Shown in pieces: positions 36,717-48,586 of a stretch of 64,000 nucleotides of DNA. Position 1 is the first letter of the stretch, and every line of letters starts with the position of its first letter. The notes beneath the pieces were generated by a model. It was not told the origin of the DNA and searched no databases. It saw only the letters and a program-made list of their open reading frames with translations. The DNA comes from an uncultured Oscillospiraceae bacterium (GTDB lineage: Bacteria > Bacillota > Clostridia > Oscillospirales > Ruminococcaceae): NCBI GenBank assembly GCA_900547455.1, contig URGV01000003.1:1-64000 (forward strand), in the 5' to 3' direction. The position numbers and the translations under genes are program-made.

Positions 36717-36745
36717 TTAACAAAGCTTTTTTTTTCTGATATAAT
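36717..36745 (+). promoter_or_regulatory. Promoter of the dnaD-dnaI operon
   Basis: TTAACA (36717-36722) and TATAAT (36740-36745) are 17 bases apart, with a TG extension of the -10. Confidence 0.65.
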
Positions 36746-36786
36746 AAGACAACAAGGCTATCATCAAAACAGGGGAATGGGTTTTT

Positions 36787-37782
36787 ATGCGTTATCAGAT
36801 TGATTATACCAAATTTTCGTCCGTCTTTGCGGTGCCGTCGCTCTCTGAGCAGCTGCTCTGCACCGCATCGCGCGAGGCGCTGCAGGTGCTGCTCTACCTG
36901 ATGCAGCATCAGCAGCAGCCGGTGGACCCGGGGTATCTGGCAAACCGGCTGATGCTCCCGCAGGAAAAGGCGCTGCAGGCGCTGGACTACTGGGTGGAGC
37001 AGGGTTTCCTGACCGGGAAAGAGCATGCGCAGCCAGCGCAGCAACCGGAAGCGCAGACTGCATACCGGCCCGAGCCCTCTCAGCAGTCCCGGGTTCAGGT
37101 GGGGCTGCAGGCACAGAAGCGGACGATGGCGATCGATGAGATCCACACCCTCTCCCAAAACGACGCCAGCATTTCCCAACTGGTGGAGGCGGTGCAGGCG
37201 CAGATGGGCAAGGTGCTCACCCGCAGCGAGATCGAGACGCTGGTCTCCTTCTACACCTACGCGGGCCTGCCGCCGGAATATATCCTGCTGGCCGCCGCCC
37301 ACTGCTGCGCCAAAAACATGCCGAACATGCGCGCTCTCTCCAAGCTGCTTACCGATATGATGTCCGAAAACATCTACACTTATGAACAGGCCGAGCAGTA
37401 CCTCAGCCGCCGCCAGCAGCAGGACACCGCGCAGGGACAGGTGCGGTCGGCCTTCGGCATCCACGACCGGGCGCTGACCCGCCAGGAGTGCAAGTACATC
37501 GACACCTGGTTTTTGGACTACCACTTTGACATCGCGATGGTGAAGCTGGCCTATGAGCGCGCCATCGACCAGATTGGAAAGGTCTCGTTTGCCTACATCA
37601 ACAAAATCTTGTCCAGCTGGCACGACAAGGGAATCACCACCACCCAGCAGGCCGCTCAGGAGCGCCAGAGCGCCAAGGCGATGCAGAAGAGCGAGCAGTC
37701 CTCAATCGACTTTGACCAGATTCAGCAGTACATCACCTATGGCGGACAGGCGCCGGGCAGGACCAACCACAACCGGAATTGA
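36787..37782 (+). CDS. dnaD: DnaD domain protein
   Basis: A replication-restart/initiation protein of the Firmicutes primosome. The 331 residues have an N-terminal winged-helix region (about 20-80) and a Gln/Pro linker. A first DnaD helical block (SQLVEAVQAQMGKVLTRSEIETLVSFYTYAGLPPEYILLAAAHC) and a second DnaD_2-like block (LTRQECKYIDTWFLDYHFDIAMVKLAYERAI...YINKILSSWHDKG) follow, ending in a disordered Gln-rich tail. The ribosome site is weak (GGGG at 11 bases). It is the first gene of the run leading to dnaI. Confidence 0.92.
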   Translation: MRYQIDYTKFSSVFAVPSLSEQLLCTASREALQVLLYLMQHQQQPVDPGYLANRLMLPQEKALQALDYWVEQGFLTGKEHAQPAQQPEAQTAYRPEPSQQSRVQVGLQAQKRTMAIDEIHTLSQNDASISQLVEAVQAQMGKVLTRSEIETLVSFYTYAGLPPEYILLAAAHCCAKNMPNMRALSKLLTDMMSENIYTYEQAEQYLSRRQQQDTAQGQVRSAFGIHDRALTRQECKYIDTWFLDYHFDIAMVKLAYERAIDQIGKVSFAYINKILSSWHDKGITTTQQAAQERQSAKAMQKSEQSSIDFDQIQQYITYGGQAPGRTNHNRN

Positions 37783-37799
37783 GACGATAAGGAGAAGCG

Positions 37800-38549
37800 A
37801 TGAAACAAGGCTACGGCGTATTCGGCAAGGCGTACGAGGTCATGCTGCGCAGCGACCTGCACGCGTCCGGCTCCATCGACCACCAGCTGATGGAGCAGAT
37901 GATTTTGCTGGAGGAGGATTCCCTGCCGCTGTTGTACGGTGGGGTTCCGGCGGTCAATCCCGCGATGAAGGAGCACGCGCTCTATCCCTTCACCCGGCAG
38001 TTTGTGGGAAAAAGCGCGGTGGAAACAATCGACAACCTGCTGCGCCTGACCGCCGGCATCGCGCAAAGCTGCGACCTTCCGTTTGAGCAGATGCGCTTTG
38101 GCGGAACCGAGCAGCAGATTTTGCAGCGCGGCACCGACTGGTGCGCCGACCTTGCCCGGGTGGGGGTGGCGCTGCTCAACTGCGCGGGCATCCCGGCCAG
38201 GATCGGGCATCTGGTCAACCCGGACAGGCCCTACAACGGGCATGTGGTGGTCGAGGCGCACTATGACGGGAGGTTTGGCGTGCTGGATTTTGTGTACGGC
38301 AGCCGCTTTGGCGCAGAAGCGCCGCTGAGCCTCTGGGAACTGCACCGCCGCCCGCAGCAGATTCGGGAACAGATCGAGCCGTCGCTGTGGGACTACTACG
38401 AGGGCCTATACAGGATGGTTGCGGTGAGCGACTACGACCCGGCCGACCCCGCAAACGACTACACCGTCTCCACACCGAACGAATACTACAGGAAACTGAT
38501 GAGCGAAAACCAACAGGATGGCCGGTGGCTGATGGGCGAGGACCGGTAG
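37800..38549 (+). CDS. Transglutaminase-like domain protein
   Basis: A 249-residue protein with a transglutaminase-like cysteine protease fold. The catalytic triad is visible as Cys in GTDWCADLARVGVALLNCAGIPAR (about 117), His in NGHVVVEAHY (about 147) and Asp in GVLDFVYG (about 161). Such folds include papain-like amidases and inactive scaffolds. There is no signal peptide. It sits between dnaD and dnaI with AAGGAG at 5 bases, 17 bases after dnaD and 24 before dnaI. A role linked to replication is only suggested by position. Confidence 0.85.
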   Translation: MKQGYGVFGKAYEVMLRSDLHASGSIDHQLMEQMILLEEDSLPLLYGGVPAVNPAMKEHALYPFTRQFVGKSAVETIDNLLRLTAGIAQSCDLPFEQMRFGGTEQQILQRGTDWCADLARVGVALLNCAGIPARIGHLVNPDRPYNGHVVVEAHYDGRFGVLDFVYGSRFGAEAPLSLWELHRRPQQIREQIEPSLWDYYEGLYRMVAVSDYDPADPANDYTVSTPNEYYRKLMSENQQDGRWLMGEDR

Positions 38550-38573
38550 AAAACCGAAGGAGGGAAGAAACAA

Positions 38574-39584
38574 ATGGGCTTTCCAAAAGAGATCTATGAC
38601 CGCGCGGCGGCGGTGCTGGCCGACCGGAGACAGCGCGCCAGGGAGCAGAGCCAGCGGCACCGGCAGGAGATTTACCGCCTGCTGCCGCAGATCGAGCAGA
38701 TCGACAGCCAGCTGCGGCAGGTGGGGATGAAGACCATCCAGGCGGTGGCGGGCGCGCCGGACAATCTGGAGCAGATCATCGAGCGGCTCAAGACCCAGAG
38801 CCTTGCGCTGCAAAAGCAGCGGGACGACCTGCTGGAGGCGGCGGGGCTGCTGGAAATTTACCGCGACGACGGCTACACCTGCAAAAAGTGTCAGGACACC
38901 GGCTATATCGGCGCACAGAAATGCGAGTGCTTCCAGAAGCTGCTGCGGCAGGCGGCGTTCGACGCGCTGGGGGCGGCGCACCCGCAGGACTGCCGGTTTT
39001 CCAACTTCTCGCTGGACTATTACAGCGTCCAGCCGCTGCCCAACGGGGTGGTGCCGCGGGAAAAGATGGCGATGGTCAAAAACTACTGCGCCGCCTATGC
39101 ACGGGATTTTCTGATCGACCGCTATCGCCGCACCGCGCCGCCCAGCCTGCTCTTTCTGGGCAACACCGGCCTTGGCAAGACCCACCTGTCGCTGGCCATC
39201 GCCGGACAGGTGATCGAAAAGGGCTACGGCGTGGTGTACGGCTCGGCGCAGAACCTGCTGGGCAAGCTGGAAAAGGAGAAGTTCAGCTTCAACACCCAGG
39301 ACGAGGACCAGCAGAGCTACCTGTCGCTGGTGCTGGAGTGCGATCTTTTGATTTTAGACGACCTTGGAACAGAATTTTTGAGCCAATTCGTCACCTCCAT
39401 GCTGTATAATATTATCAATACACGTCTTCTGGAAGGGCGGCCGACCATCATCAGCACCAACCTCACCTTCCAGGAGATCAGCAAGCGCTACACCGACCGG
39501 CTGGCGTCCAGACTGTTTGGCGGCTATGAACAGTTTGAGTTTGTCGGGCGGGATGTCCGGATCCAGAGCAAGATTAGGGGATGA
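38574..39584 (+). CDS. dnaI: Primosomal ATPase, DnaI/DnaC family
   Basis: Helicase loader that places DnaB-type helicase on DNA. The 336 residues start with a coiled-coil region (about 10-90) and a zinc ribbon (C103, C106, C117, C119). A AAA+ core follows with Walker A GNTGLGKT at 196-203, Walker B LLILDDLGTEF (about 262) and sensor region ISTNLTFQEI. The ribosome site GGAGGG fits. It ends with the TGA directly against the start of the next gene, so the two are coupled. Confidence 0.93.
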   Translation: MGFPKEIYDRAAAVLADRRQRAREQSQRHRQEIYRLLPQIEQIDSQLRQVGMKTIQAVAGAPDNLEQIIERLKTQSLALQKQRDDLLEAAGLLEIYRDDGYTCKKCQDTGYIGAQKCECFQKLLRQAAFDALGAAHPQDCRFSNFSLDYYSVQPLPNGVVPREKMAMVKNYCAAYARDFLIDRYRRTAPPSLLFLGNTGLGKTHLSLAIAGQVIEKGYGVVYGSAQNLLGKLEKEKFSFNTQDEDQQSYLSLVLECDLLILDDLGTEFLSQFVTSMLYNIINTRLLEGRPTIISTNLTFQEISKRYTDRLASRLFGGYEQFEFVGRDVRIQSKIRG

Positions 39585-40358
39585 GTGATTGTTATGTATA
39601 CTGAGAAGGAGCGGGCCAAGCTGCTCATTCAGGCGGCGACGGCGGTCTCCACCTATCCCGAGGTGGAGGGGATTGTGCAGGTGGGCTCCGGGGTGGATGG
39701 TTTTGGGGACCAATATTCCGACATCGACCTGATCTTTTCCACCTTTTCCGCCGACCAGCTTGCCTCCCTGCGCACCCGGGTGGAGAGGATGTTTTCCGAT
39801 GCGGTCTACATCCGTCCAAAACCGCTGCCGGCGGGCGTTTTTCTGTATGTCTTTTTAAAAAACGGGCTGGAATTTGACATCGTGCTGCTGCCCACCCGGG
39901 CGCTGCAGGTGCGCTCCTCCCACTGGAAGATTCTGACCGACAAGACCGGCCAGGTGCTGCAGCGGATGCACTCCTCCCAGCTGGAGGAAATGGACCAGCA
40001 GACCTTCCGCGGCACGCTGGTGGAGTGGGAGTTTGAGATTATCTATGCGCTGCGGAGCATCTTGTTTGAGATTCAGCGGGAAAACTTTCTGTACGTCCTT
40101 TCCCGGATGGAGTTTGTGCGGGACAAGCTGGTGCGGCTGCAGTGCTACTATGAGAAGAAGGAGACCCACCAGTTTAAGGATTACCGGACGCTGGACGAGG
40201 ACTTTCAGCTGCGGCTGCGGGGCACCTATCCTTTGGAGCTTGCCCGACAGCCGATGCTCAGCTGTACCCAGCGGCTGCTGCAGCTGTTTTTAAAGCAGCA
40301 CAGCGACAATCAGGTCTGGGAGATCGACAGCCGGATGCTGGACATCCTCAAGGTTTAG
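39585..40358 (+). CDS. Nucleotidyltransferase domain protein
   Basis: A 257-residue protein of the DNA polymerase beta superfamily. The signature VGSGVDGFGDQYSDIDLIF (about residues 32-50) gives the GS...DxD metal site used by aminoglycoside adenylyltransferases, tRNA nucleotidyltransferases and HEPN-linked toxins. The C-terminal half is helical, without a recognised domain. No nearby HEPN partner is seen. GTG at 39585 follows the dnaI stop immediately; ATG at 39594 is an equal candidate. The substrate is unknown. Confidence 0.8.
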   Translation: MIVMYTEKERAKLLIQAATAVSTYPEVEGIVQVGSGVDGFGDQYSDIDLIFSTFSADQLASLRTRVERMFSDAVYIRPKPLPAGVFLYVFLKNGLEFDIVLLPTRALQVRSSHWKILTDKTGQVLQRMHSSQLEEMDQQTFRGTLVEWEFEIIYALRSILFEIQRENFLYVLSRMEFVRDKLVRLQCYYEKKETHQFKDYRTLDEDFQLRLRGTYPLELARQPMLSCTQRLLQLFLKQHSDNQVWEIDSRMLDILKV

Positions 40359-40382
40359 GTCCGGCGCAGGAAAGGAGCGGGC

Positions 40383-41441
40383 ATGAGGACATTGTTTTTG
40401 CAGATCGAGCAGCAGGATCTGGTGCAGGAGGTGGCGACGGTGAGCGGCCAGTTCCGACAAAATCTGGAGGAGCTGGTTGAGGGAATTATCCAGAACCGCG
40501 GCAACATTTTGTGGGGCCTGTTTTTGATTATCGTCGTTGTACTGCTGGCAAAGATTTCGCTGAAGGTGGTGTCCTGGGCGACCGGCCACACCTTAAAGTC
40601 GCCCAAATATCAGGGCGAGACTGCCACGGCCAAGCGGACGCGCACCCTGATGACCCTGCTGCGCAGCGTGGCGCGGTACATCATCTACTTCATCGCCCTT
40701 TTGATTGTGCTGAGCATCCTGGGGATGGGCGAGCCGCTGAGCAACCTGCTCATCACCGCGGGCGTCGGCAGCCTTGCCATCGGCTTTGGCGCGCAGAGCC
40801 TGGTCAAGGACGTCATCTCGGGAATGTTCATGATTTTTGAAAACCAGTTTTCGGTCGGGGATTATATCAAGATCGACGACGTGGAGGGGACGGTGGAGGC
40901 CACCGCCATGCGGGTAACCTATCTGCGCTCGGCCAAGGGCGACCAGATCATCATTCCCAACGGCAGCATCACCCGGGTCATCAACTACAACAAGGGAAAC
41001 GCGGTGGCGTCGGTGACGCTGCCGATCTCCTATGAGGCGGACACCGCCAAGGTGCTGGATTTAATCGACCTGGCGGTGACCGAGTACGCGCGCCAGCACC
41101 CGGACCTGACCGAGGAAAAGCCGCAGGTGCTGGGGGTGACTGCCATGAAGGAGTCGAACATGGAGGTCAACATCACCTGCAAGGTGAAGCCGATGAAGCA
41201 GTGGGCGGTGGAGCGCGGCATCCGCTTGGCGGTCAAGGAGATGTTCGACCGCAGCGGCGTGCCCTACCCCTATCCGCGGGTGGTGACGGTGCCGTATGAG
41301 AAGCCGGGGGAGCTGGTCAGCCGGGAGGACATCTTTGTCGCGCCGGACAGCAAGGCAAAAATGCCGGCAAAAATGCCGGCAAAGGCGCCGGCCAAGCCCT
41401 CGCTTTGGGATGAGGTGGACCCGGAAGAACTGGAGGACTGA
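40383..41441 (+). CDS. mscS: Small-conductance mechanosensitive channel (MscS family)
   Basis: Opens under membrane tension during osmotic downshock. The 352 residues have an N-terminal amphipathic region, membrane helices at about 42-58 and 93-118, and the pore helix with NLLITAGVGSLAIGFGAQSLVKDVISG (about 118-144). The MscS signature FENQFSVGDYIKI and the cytoplasmic vestibule follow. The tail carries a short AKMP/AKAP repeat and ends acidic (DEVDPEELED). It has GGAG 5 bases upstream and lies 24 bases after the nucleotidyltransferase. Confidence 0.94.
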   Translation: MRTLFLQIEQQDLVQEVATVSGQFRQNLEELVEGIIQNRGNILWGLFLIIVVVLLAKISLKVVSWATGHTLKSPKYQGETATAKRTRTLMTLLRSVARYIIYFIALLIVLSILGMGEPLSNLLITAGVGSLAIGFGAQSLVKDVISGMFMIFENQFSVGDYIKIDDVEGTVEATAMRVTYLRSAKGDQIIIPNGSITRVINYNKGNAVASVTLPISYEADTAKVLDLIDLAVTEYARQHPDLTEEKPQVLGVTAMKESNMEVNITCKVKPMKQWAVERGIRLAVKEMFDRSGVPYPYPRVVTVPYEKPGELVSREDIFVAPDSKAKMPAKMPAKAPAKPSLWDEVDPEELED

Positions 41442-41467
41442 TGGAAAATCCATCAGTCCTCTTTTTT
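41433..41467 (+). terminator. Terminator of mscS
   Basis: GAGGACTGATGG pairs perfectly with its complement around aaaat, followed by six Ts. The left arm overlaps the mscS stop. Confidence 0.9.
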
Positions 41468-41479
41468 GCGCAAAATCGT

Positions 41480-43951
<2,472 letters not shown>

Positions 43952-44267
43952 GGGAGTACCATCCTTTCGTTTTTTTGACAAAGGAAGTTTGGGGCGCGGG
44001 TGGGTGCACACAAAATCCCTGCCGCGCTTATACTGGTAATGAACAGCGGCAGAAAAACAAAAACGCCTTTTTGCCGGCCCGGTGGGGAAAAGAAAAAACA
44101 CAAATCACGAGCGCCCCATCACAGCAGAATATTGGAGCAGCGCCGGCGTTTATACCGCAGCCGCGCAAAAATATCGATGCACTTCGGCCGGAGCCAAAAG
44201 GACGGGAACCATTTTTCTGAGCTCTTCATAGTATAGTCCGAAATCAATTATCAGGAGGTACTTATCT
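43952..44267. other. Intergenic region between clpC and the Cys-rich gene
   Basis: No gene is seen in about 315 bases. A TATAGT at about 44231 may be the -10 of the Cys-rich gene; no clear -35 is present. No direct copies of a CtsR operator heptad are recognised. Confidence 0.4.
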
Positions 44268-44480
44268 ATGTACAACAATAACTGGTGGATTATCATTCTC
44301 ATTCTCCTCTTCTTCGGCTGCGGCAACTACAGTTTTAATGGCTGCTGTGGAAACAGCTGCGGCAACAACTGCGGCTGTGGCTGCGGCTGCAACAACAGCT
44401 GCGGCAACAACTGCAACTGCGGCAGCAATAGCTGCAACAACAGCTGCAACAACTGTGGCTGCAACTGCTGCTGCGACTAA
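44268..44480 (+). CDS. Small cysteine/asparagine-rich membrane peptide
   Basis: A 70-residue protein: MYNNNWW, a hydrophobic segment (about 8-17, IIILILLFFG), then a tail of almost only Cys, Gly, Asn and Ser with 18 cysteines. The AGGAGGT ribosome site at 8 bases and a strong terminator show that it is a real gene, though too short and biased for most predictors. The layout (short membrane anchor plus low-complexity tail) recalls YjcZ-type and chorion-like high-cysteine peptides of sporulating Firmicutes. A role in a spore coat or metal binding is conceivable but unproven. Confidence 0.75.
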   Translation: MYNNNWWIIILILLFFGCGNYSFNGCCGNSCGNNCGCGCGCNNSCGNNCNCGSNSCNNSCNNCGCNCCCD

Positions 44481-44502
44481 TCGCAGAGGGACAGAACACC
44501 AG

Positions 44503-44533
44503 AAAAAAGGGAGGCCAGAGGCCTCCTTTTTTT
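44503..44533 (+). terminator. Terminator of the Cys-rich gene
   Basis: The AAAGGGAGGCC arm, loop aga, GGCCTCC and a run of seven Ts. Confidence 0.88.
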
Positions 44534-44647
44534 CTGTGCGCAAAGCAGGAAAAAGAAGCATTTTTTGTACAGATTTTACTTACATTTGCAGGATATGCTG
44601 TAAAATATGTACAATAATAACTTTCTGTAAAGAAGTGAATAGAATAA

Positions 44648-44676
44648 TTGCACAGCAATTTTTTTTGTGTTATGAT
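44648..44676 (+). promoter_or_regulatory. Promoter of ftsH
   Basis: TTGCAC (44648-44653) and TATGAT (44671-44676) are 17 bases apart, about 45 bases before the ftsH start. Confidence 0.65.
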
Positions 44677-44720
44677 ACAAAATATGAGAAGAAGGATATT
44701 GTCCCAGAAGGAGAATGACC

Positions 44721-46577
44721 ATGAATGAGGTAAAAAACAACAATGCCAGAAAACCTTTAATTTATTACTACATCATTGCACTGCTCATCATGATGCTGCT
44801 CAATTTCCTGCTTTTCCCCTCCGTTTTGCGGCGGCAGGAGGTGCAGGTGGATTACAGCACCTTTATGAGCGACCTGGAAGACGGAAAGATTTCCCAGGTT
44901 GAGGTGCAGGATCAGCAGATTGAGTACCTGCTCAAGGACGAAAACAACGACTGGACGGTCTACATCACCGGCAACATGGGCGACCCGGAGCTGGTCAACC
45001 GCCTGGAGGAGGCCGACGTCACCTACGGCAAGGAGATTGAGGAGCCGATGTCCCCGCTGATGTACCTGTTTATCAGCGTCGGCATTCCAATTCTGATCTT
45101 TGTCGTGGTCGGCCAGCTGCTCTCCCGCTCGCTGCAGAAACGGATGGGCGGCGCGAACTCGATGATGTTCGGCAAGAGCAACGCCAAGGTTTATGTCGAG
45201 GCGCAGACCGGCAAGACCTTCGCCGACGTTGCGGGCGAGGACGAGGCCAAGGAGGCCCTCAAGGAGATTGTGGATTTTCTGCACAACCCGCAGAAGTATG
45301 AGTCGATCGGCGCGCAGATGCCCAAGGGCGTCCTGCTGCAGGGCCCTCCCGGAACCGGTAAAACCCTGCTGGCCAAGGCCGTTGCGGGCGAGGCAAACGT
45401 TCCGTTCTTCTCCATCTCCGGCTCGGAGTTTGTGGAGATGTTTGTCGGCGCCGGCGCTGCGCGTGTGCGCGACCTGTTCAATCAGGCGCAGGAGAAGGCC
45501 CCCTGCATCGTCTTTATCGACGAGATCGACACCATCGGCAAAAAGCGCGACGGTTCCCTGGGCGGCAACGACGAGCGTGAGCAGACCTTAAACCAGCTGC
45601 TGACCGAGATGGACGGCTTTGACGGCAAGAAGGGCGTCGTCATCCTGGCGGCCACCAACCGCCCCGATTCGCTGGACCCGGCGCTGCTGCGTCCCGGACG
45701 GTTTGACCGGCGCGTTCCGGTTGAGCTGCCGGACCTGCAGGGCAGAGAGGCCATCCTGCGGGTACATGCGCAGGACAAGCAGATGGCGGACAACATCGAC
45801 TACCGGGTAATTGCCAGAGCTACCGCCGGCGCTTCCGGCGCGGAGCTTGCCAACATCGTCAACGAGGCGGCGCTGCGCGCGGTGCGCAACGGCCGTTCCA
45901 GAGTGGAGCAGGAGGACCTGGAGGAATCGGTCGAGACGGTCATCGCGGGCTATCAGCGCAAGGGCGCTGTCGTCTCCGAGAAGGACAAGAAGATTGTGGC
46001 CTACCACGAGACCGGCCACGCGCTGGTTGCGGCGATGCAGAAGCACTCCGCTCCGGTGCATAAGATCACCATCGTTCCCCGCACCTCCGGCGCGCTGGGC
46101 TACACCATGCAGGTGGAGGAGCAGGATACCCTGCTGATGAGCAAGGAGGAGGCGCTGGACAAGATCGCCACCTACACCGGCGGCCGGGTGGCGGAGGAGC
46201 TGATCTTCGGCTCGATCACCTCCGGTGCGTCCAACGACATCGAGCAGGCCACCAAGCTGGCCCGTGCCATGGTCACGCGGCTGGGCATGAGCGACAATTT
46301 CGGCATGGTGGCGATGGAGACGGTGAGCAACCAATATCTGGGCGGCGACACCTCGCTGGCCTGCTCGGAGCAGACAGCGGCCAAGATCGACGAGGAGGTC
46401 CGCCAGATTATCGAACAGTGCCACGACCGCGCCAAGAAGATCCTTTCGGACAATCTGCCAAAGCTGCATGAGCTGGCGCAGTACCTGCTGGAGAAGGAGA
46501 CCATCACCGGCGAAGAATTTATGGAAATCCTCAACCGCCCGCTGGCGGCAGAGCCCAAAGCAATCGAGGAAAAGTAA
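44721..46577 (+). CDS. ftsH: ATP-dependent zinc metalloprotease FtsH
   Basis: Membrane-bound AAA+ protease for quality control of membrane and regulatory proteins. The 618 residues have two N-terminal membrane helices (about 14-34 and 109-129) around a small extracytoplasmic domain. They carry Walker A GPPGTGKT (about 209), Walker [14 protein letters not shown], the SRH region [20 protein letters not shown] and the zinc site HETGH (about 430). The second ATG (44721) is 7 bases from AAGGAG and is preferred. It stands alone with its own promoter and terminator. Confidence 0.97.
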   Translation: MNEVKNNNARKPLIYYYIIALLIMMLLNFLLFPSVLRRQEVQVDYSTFMSDLEDGKISQVEVQDQQIEYLLKDENNDWTVYITGNMGDPELVNRLEEADVTYGKEIEEPMSPLMYLFISVGIPILIFVVVGQLLSRSLQKRMGGANSMMFGKSNAKVYVEAQTGKTFADVAGEDEAKEALKEIVDFLHNPQKYESIGAQMPKGVLLQGPPGTGKTLLAKAVAGEANVPFFSISGSEFVEMFVGAGAARVRDLFNQAQEKAPCIVFIDEIDTIGKKRDGSLGGNDEREQTLNQLLTEMDGFDGKKGVVILAATNRPDSLDPALLRPGRFDRRVPVELPDLQGREAILRVHAQDKQMADNIDYRVIARATAGASGAELANIVNEAALRAVRNGRSRVEQEDLEESVETVIAGYQRKGAVVSEKDKKIVAYHETGHALVAAMQKHSAPVHKITIVPRTSGALGYTMQVEEQDTLLMSKEEALDKIATYTGGRVAEELIFGSITSGASNDIEQATKLARAMVTRLGMSDNFGMVAMETVSNQYLGGDTSLACSEQTAAKIDEEVRQIIEQCHDRAKKILSDNLPKLHELAQYLLEKETITGEEFMEILNRPLAAEPKAIEEK

Positions 46578-46589
46578 CATTTACCCAAT

Positions 46590-46622
46590 AAAAAAGGGAA
46601 GGCGTCATGCCTTCCCTTTTTT
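46590..46622. terminator. Bidirectional terminator ftsH / fchA
   Basis: AAAAAGGGAAGGC pairs with GCCTTCCCTTTTT, with T-runs both ways. It serves ftsH and the hut operon. Confidence 0.9.
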
Positions 46623-46631
46623 GCTGCCTGT

Positions 46632-47258
46632 TTACAGGCTCTTTAAGATGTCGTTGTAGATTTCGTCGGCCAGCGGCAGCGCCTCGGCCAGAATCGCCTC
46701 GCCCTTGGACTTGTACTCGGCCACAAAAGCCTCGTCCTTGATGCCGGCCAGGTTAATCAGCACGTTGAGCCACGCGCCCTGGACGGCGGATTTTAAGTTG
46801 AGCGACGCTACACCCAGATCGCTGGCGGCGCTGGTGTTGGTTTTTCCGACGCCGAGCTTGACCACCTTGAGCGACTGCAGGCAGAGTTCCATCGTCTCGT
46901 AGGGGACCAGGGTGGCCTCCTTGAGCGCCTTCTGCATCGCTTCCTTGCGGGCGGCCTTCTCCTCGTCGGTGCTCTTTGGCATCGCAAAGACGGCGGAAAC
47001 CCCGTCAAAGGCCTCGGTGTCGCGGTCGATGGCGGCGGTGAGCTTTTCGGTCAGCGAGCCCGCCTTGGAGAGAATCTCCTGCACGGTGTCCTCATGCTCG
47101 GCATATTTTGCCTTGCCGGTGGTCAGCGCGGCCACCATCTTGGACAGGCCGACGCCCATCGCGCCCGCCAGAGCGGAAGCGGAGCCGCCGCCCGGCGCCG
47201 GAGCGTCGGAGGCCAGCAGATCGATAAAGTCGTTGACCTTCATCTCGGTCAGTTTCAT
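46632..47258 (-). CDS. fchA: Formimidoyltetrahydrofolate cyclodeaminase family
   Basis: Cyclodeaminase that turns 5-formimino-THF into 5,10-methenyl-THF and ammonia, finishing the transfer of the histidine C2 carbon to folate. The 208 residues are helical with VNDFIDLLASDAPAPGGGSASALAGAMGVGLSKMVAALT at the start, the family's glycine-rich folate loop, and NTSAASDLGVASLNLKSAVQGAWLNVLINL near the C-terminus. It has AAGGAAGGA upstream and is the last gene of the hut operon, 43 bases after hutI. Confidence 0.93.
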   Translation of the reverse strand: MKLTEMKVNDFIDLLASDAPAPGGGSASALAGAMGVGLSKMVAALTTGKAKYAEHEDTVQEILSKAGSLTEKLTAAIDRDTEAFDGVSAVFAMPKSTDEEKAARKEAMQKALKEATLVPYETMELCLQSLKVVKLGVGKTNTSAASDLGVASLNLKSAVQGAWLNVLINLAGIKDEAFVAEYKSKGEAILAEALPLADEIYNDILKSL

Positions 47259-47301
47259 GGGAATCCTTCCTTTCCTGATTTTCTAGCCAGAAGATGGCAG
47301 G

Positions 47302-48546
47302 CTAGTTTTGCTTGACAACCTGGCCGGCCTTGATGACCGTCTTGACCAGGTTGGAGCCGTAGCGGTAGAAGATGTAGTTGAGGTTGTCCGCATCCCAGAG
47401 CAGCAGGTCGGCCTGCTTGCCGGTCTCGACGGTGCCGACCCTGTTCGCGCGGCCGATGGCTGCGGCGGCGTTCAAGGTGGCGGCGGTGAGGGTCTCCTCC
47501 GGGGTCATGCGGTAGCGGTAGCAGGCAATATTCATCGCCAGCTGCAGCGAGAGGTTCGGGGTGGAGCCGGGGTTAAAGTCGGTGGCGATGGCAACCGGAA
47601 CCCCCGCCTCGATCATCTTTTTGGCCGGCGCAAAGGTGGCGCCCAGATAGAAGGAGGTGGCCGGCAGCAGGCAGGCGATGGTGCCGCCCTTTGCCATCGA
47701 GGCGATGCCCTCGTCCGGGCAGACAATCAGGTGCTCGGACGACACCGCGCCGATCTGACCGGCAAGCTGGGAGCCGCCGATGGGGTCGATCTCGTCGGCG
47801 TGGATTTTGGCCCCGAGCCCCAGCTTCTGCGCCGCAGTCAGGATGCGCTGCGATTCCGCAGGGGTAAAGACGCCGGTCTCGCAGAAGACGTCGCAGTATT
47901 CGGCGAGCTTGTGCTCCGCCACATAGGGCAGCATCCGGTCGATGATGAGCGCAAGGTAGCCCTCGCGGTTGTCTTTATACTCCTCCGGCAGGGCGTGGGC
48001 CGCCATGAAGGTGGAGATAAGCTCCACCGGCTGCCCCTCATTCAGGCGATGGACGACCCGCAGCTGCTTGAGCTCGTTTTCCATGTCCAGCCCGTAGCCG
48101 CTCTTGGCCTCGCAGGTGGTGGTGCCGTAGGAGAGCATGGTGTCCAGGGCCTTGGCGGTCTTGTCATACAGCTCGTCCTCGCTGGCCTTGCGGGTGGCGC
48201 GCACGGTGGAGAGGATGCCGCCGCCCTGCGCCAGGATGTCCAGGTACGGCACGCCGTGCAGCTTTAAGGCCAGCTCGTCCTCGCGCCAGCCGCCGAAAAC
48301 AAGGTGGGTGTGCGCGTCCACAAGGCCCGCGGTGAGCAGTTTGCCCTGCGCGTCGATCAGGGTACAGCTCTCGGTCAGAAGTGCCTGGGGGAAGGCGCCT
48401 TCCCCCACAGCGGTGATGGTATCGTCCTGCACCGCGACATAGGCGTTGCGCAGGATGCAGATTTCGCCCTGCGCCGCCCCGGCCTTTGCAGCGGAGCCGG
48501 TGGCGGTGGCGAGCATGCCGATATTGTGGATCAACAGGGAAGCCAT
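47302..48546 (-). CDS. hutI: Imidazolonepropionase
   Basis: Amidohydrolase that opens imidazolonepropionate to formiminoglutamate. The 414 residues show the metal-binding LVDAHTHLVFGGWREDE (about 77), the CEAKSGYGLD block (about 140), KIHADEID (about 243), and ATDFNPGSTPNLSLQLAMNIAC (about 320) with the metal Asp. The ribosome site AAAGGAG fits at 10 bases. It is the third gene of the histidine-degradation operon, between glutamate formimidoyltransferase and the cyclodeaminase. Confidence 0.96.
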   Translation of the reverse strand: MASLLIHNIGMLATATGSAAKAGAAQGEICILRNAYVAVQDDTITAVGEGAFPQALLTESCTLIDAQGKLLTAGLVDAHTHLVFGGWREDELALKLHGVPYLDILAQGGGILSTVRATRKASEDELYDKTAKALDTMLSYGTTTCEAKSGYGLDMENELKQLRVVHRLNEGQPVELISTFMAAHALPEEYKDNREGYLALIIDRMLPYVAEHKLAEYCDVFCETGVFTPAESQRILTAAQKLGLGAKIHADEIDPIGGSQLAGQIGAVSSEHLIVCPDEGIASMAKGGTIACLLPATSFYLGATFAPAKKMIEAGVPVAIATDFNPGSTPNLSLQLAMNIACYRYRMTPEETLTAATLNAAAAIGRANRVGTVETGKQADLLLWDADNLNYIFYRYGSNLVKTVIKAGQVVKQN

Positions 48547-48586
48547 AGCGTTGATTCTCCTTTCGGGTTTGGGTGGGGGAAGAATT

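Noticed and set aside
44262..44718. Ala/Val- and Ala/Thr-rich ORFs around the Cys-rich gene
   Set aside because: They are frame-shifted readings of the Cys/Asn/Gly codon repeats; only the Cys frame has the ribosome site and membrane anchor.
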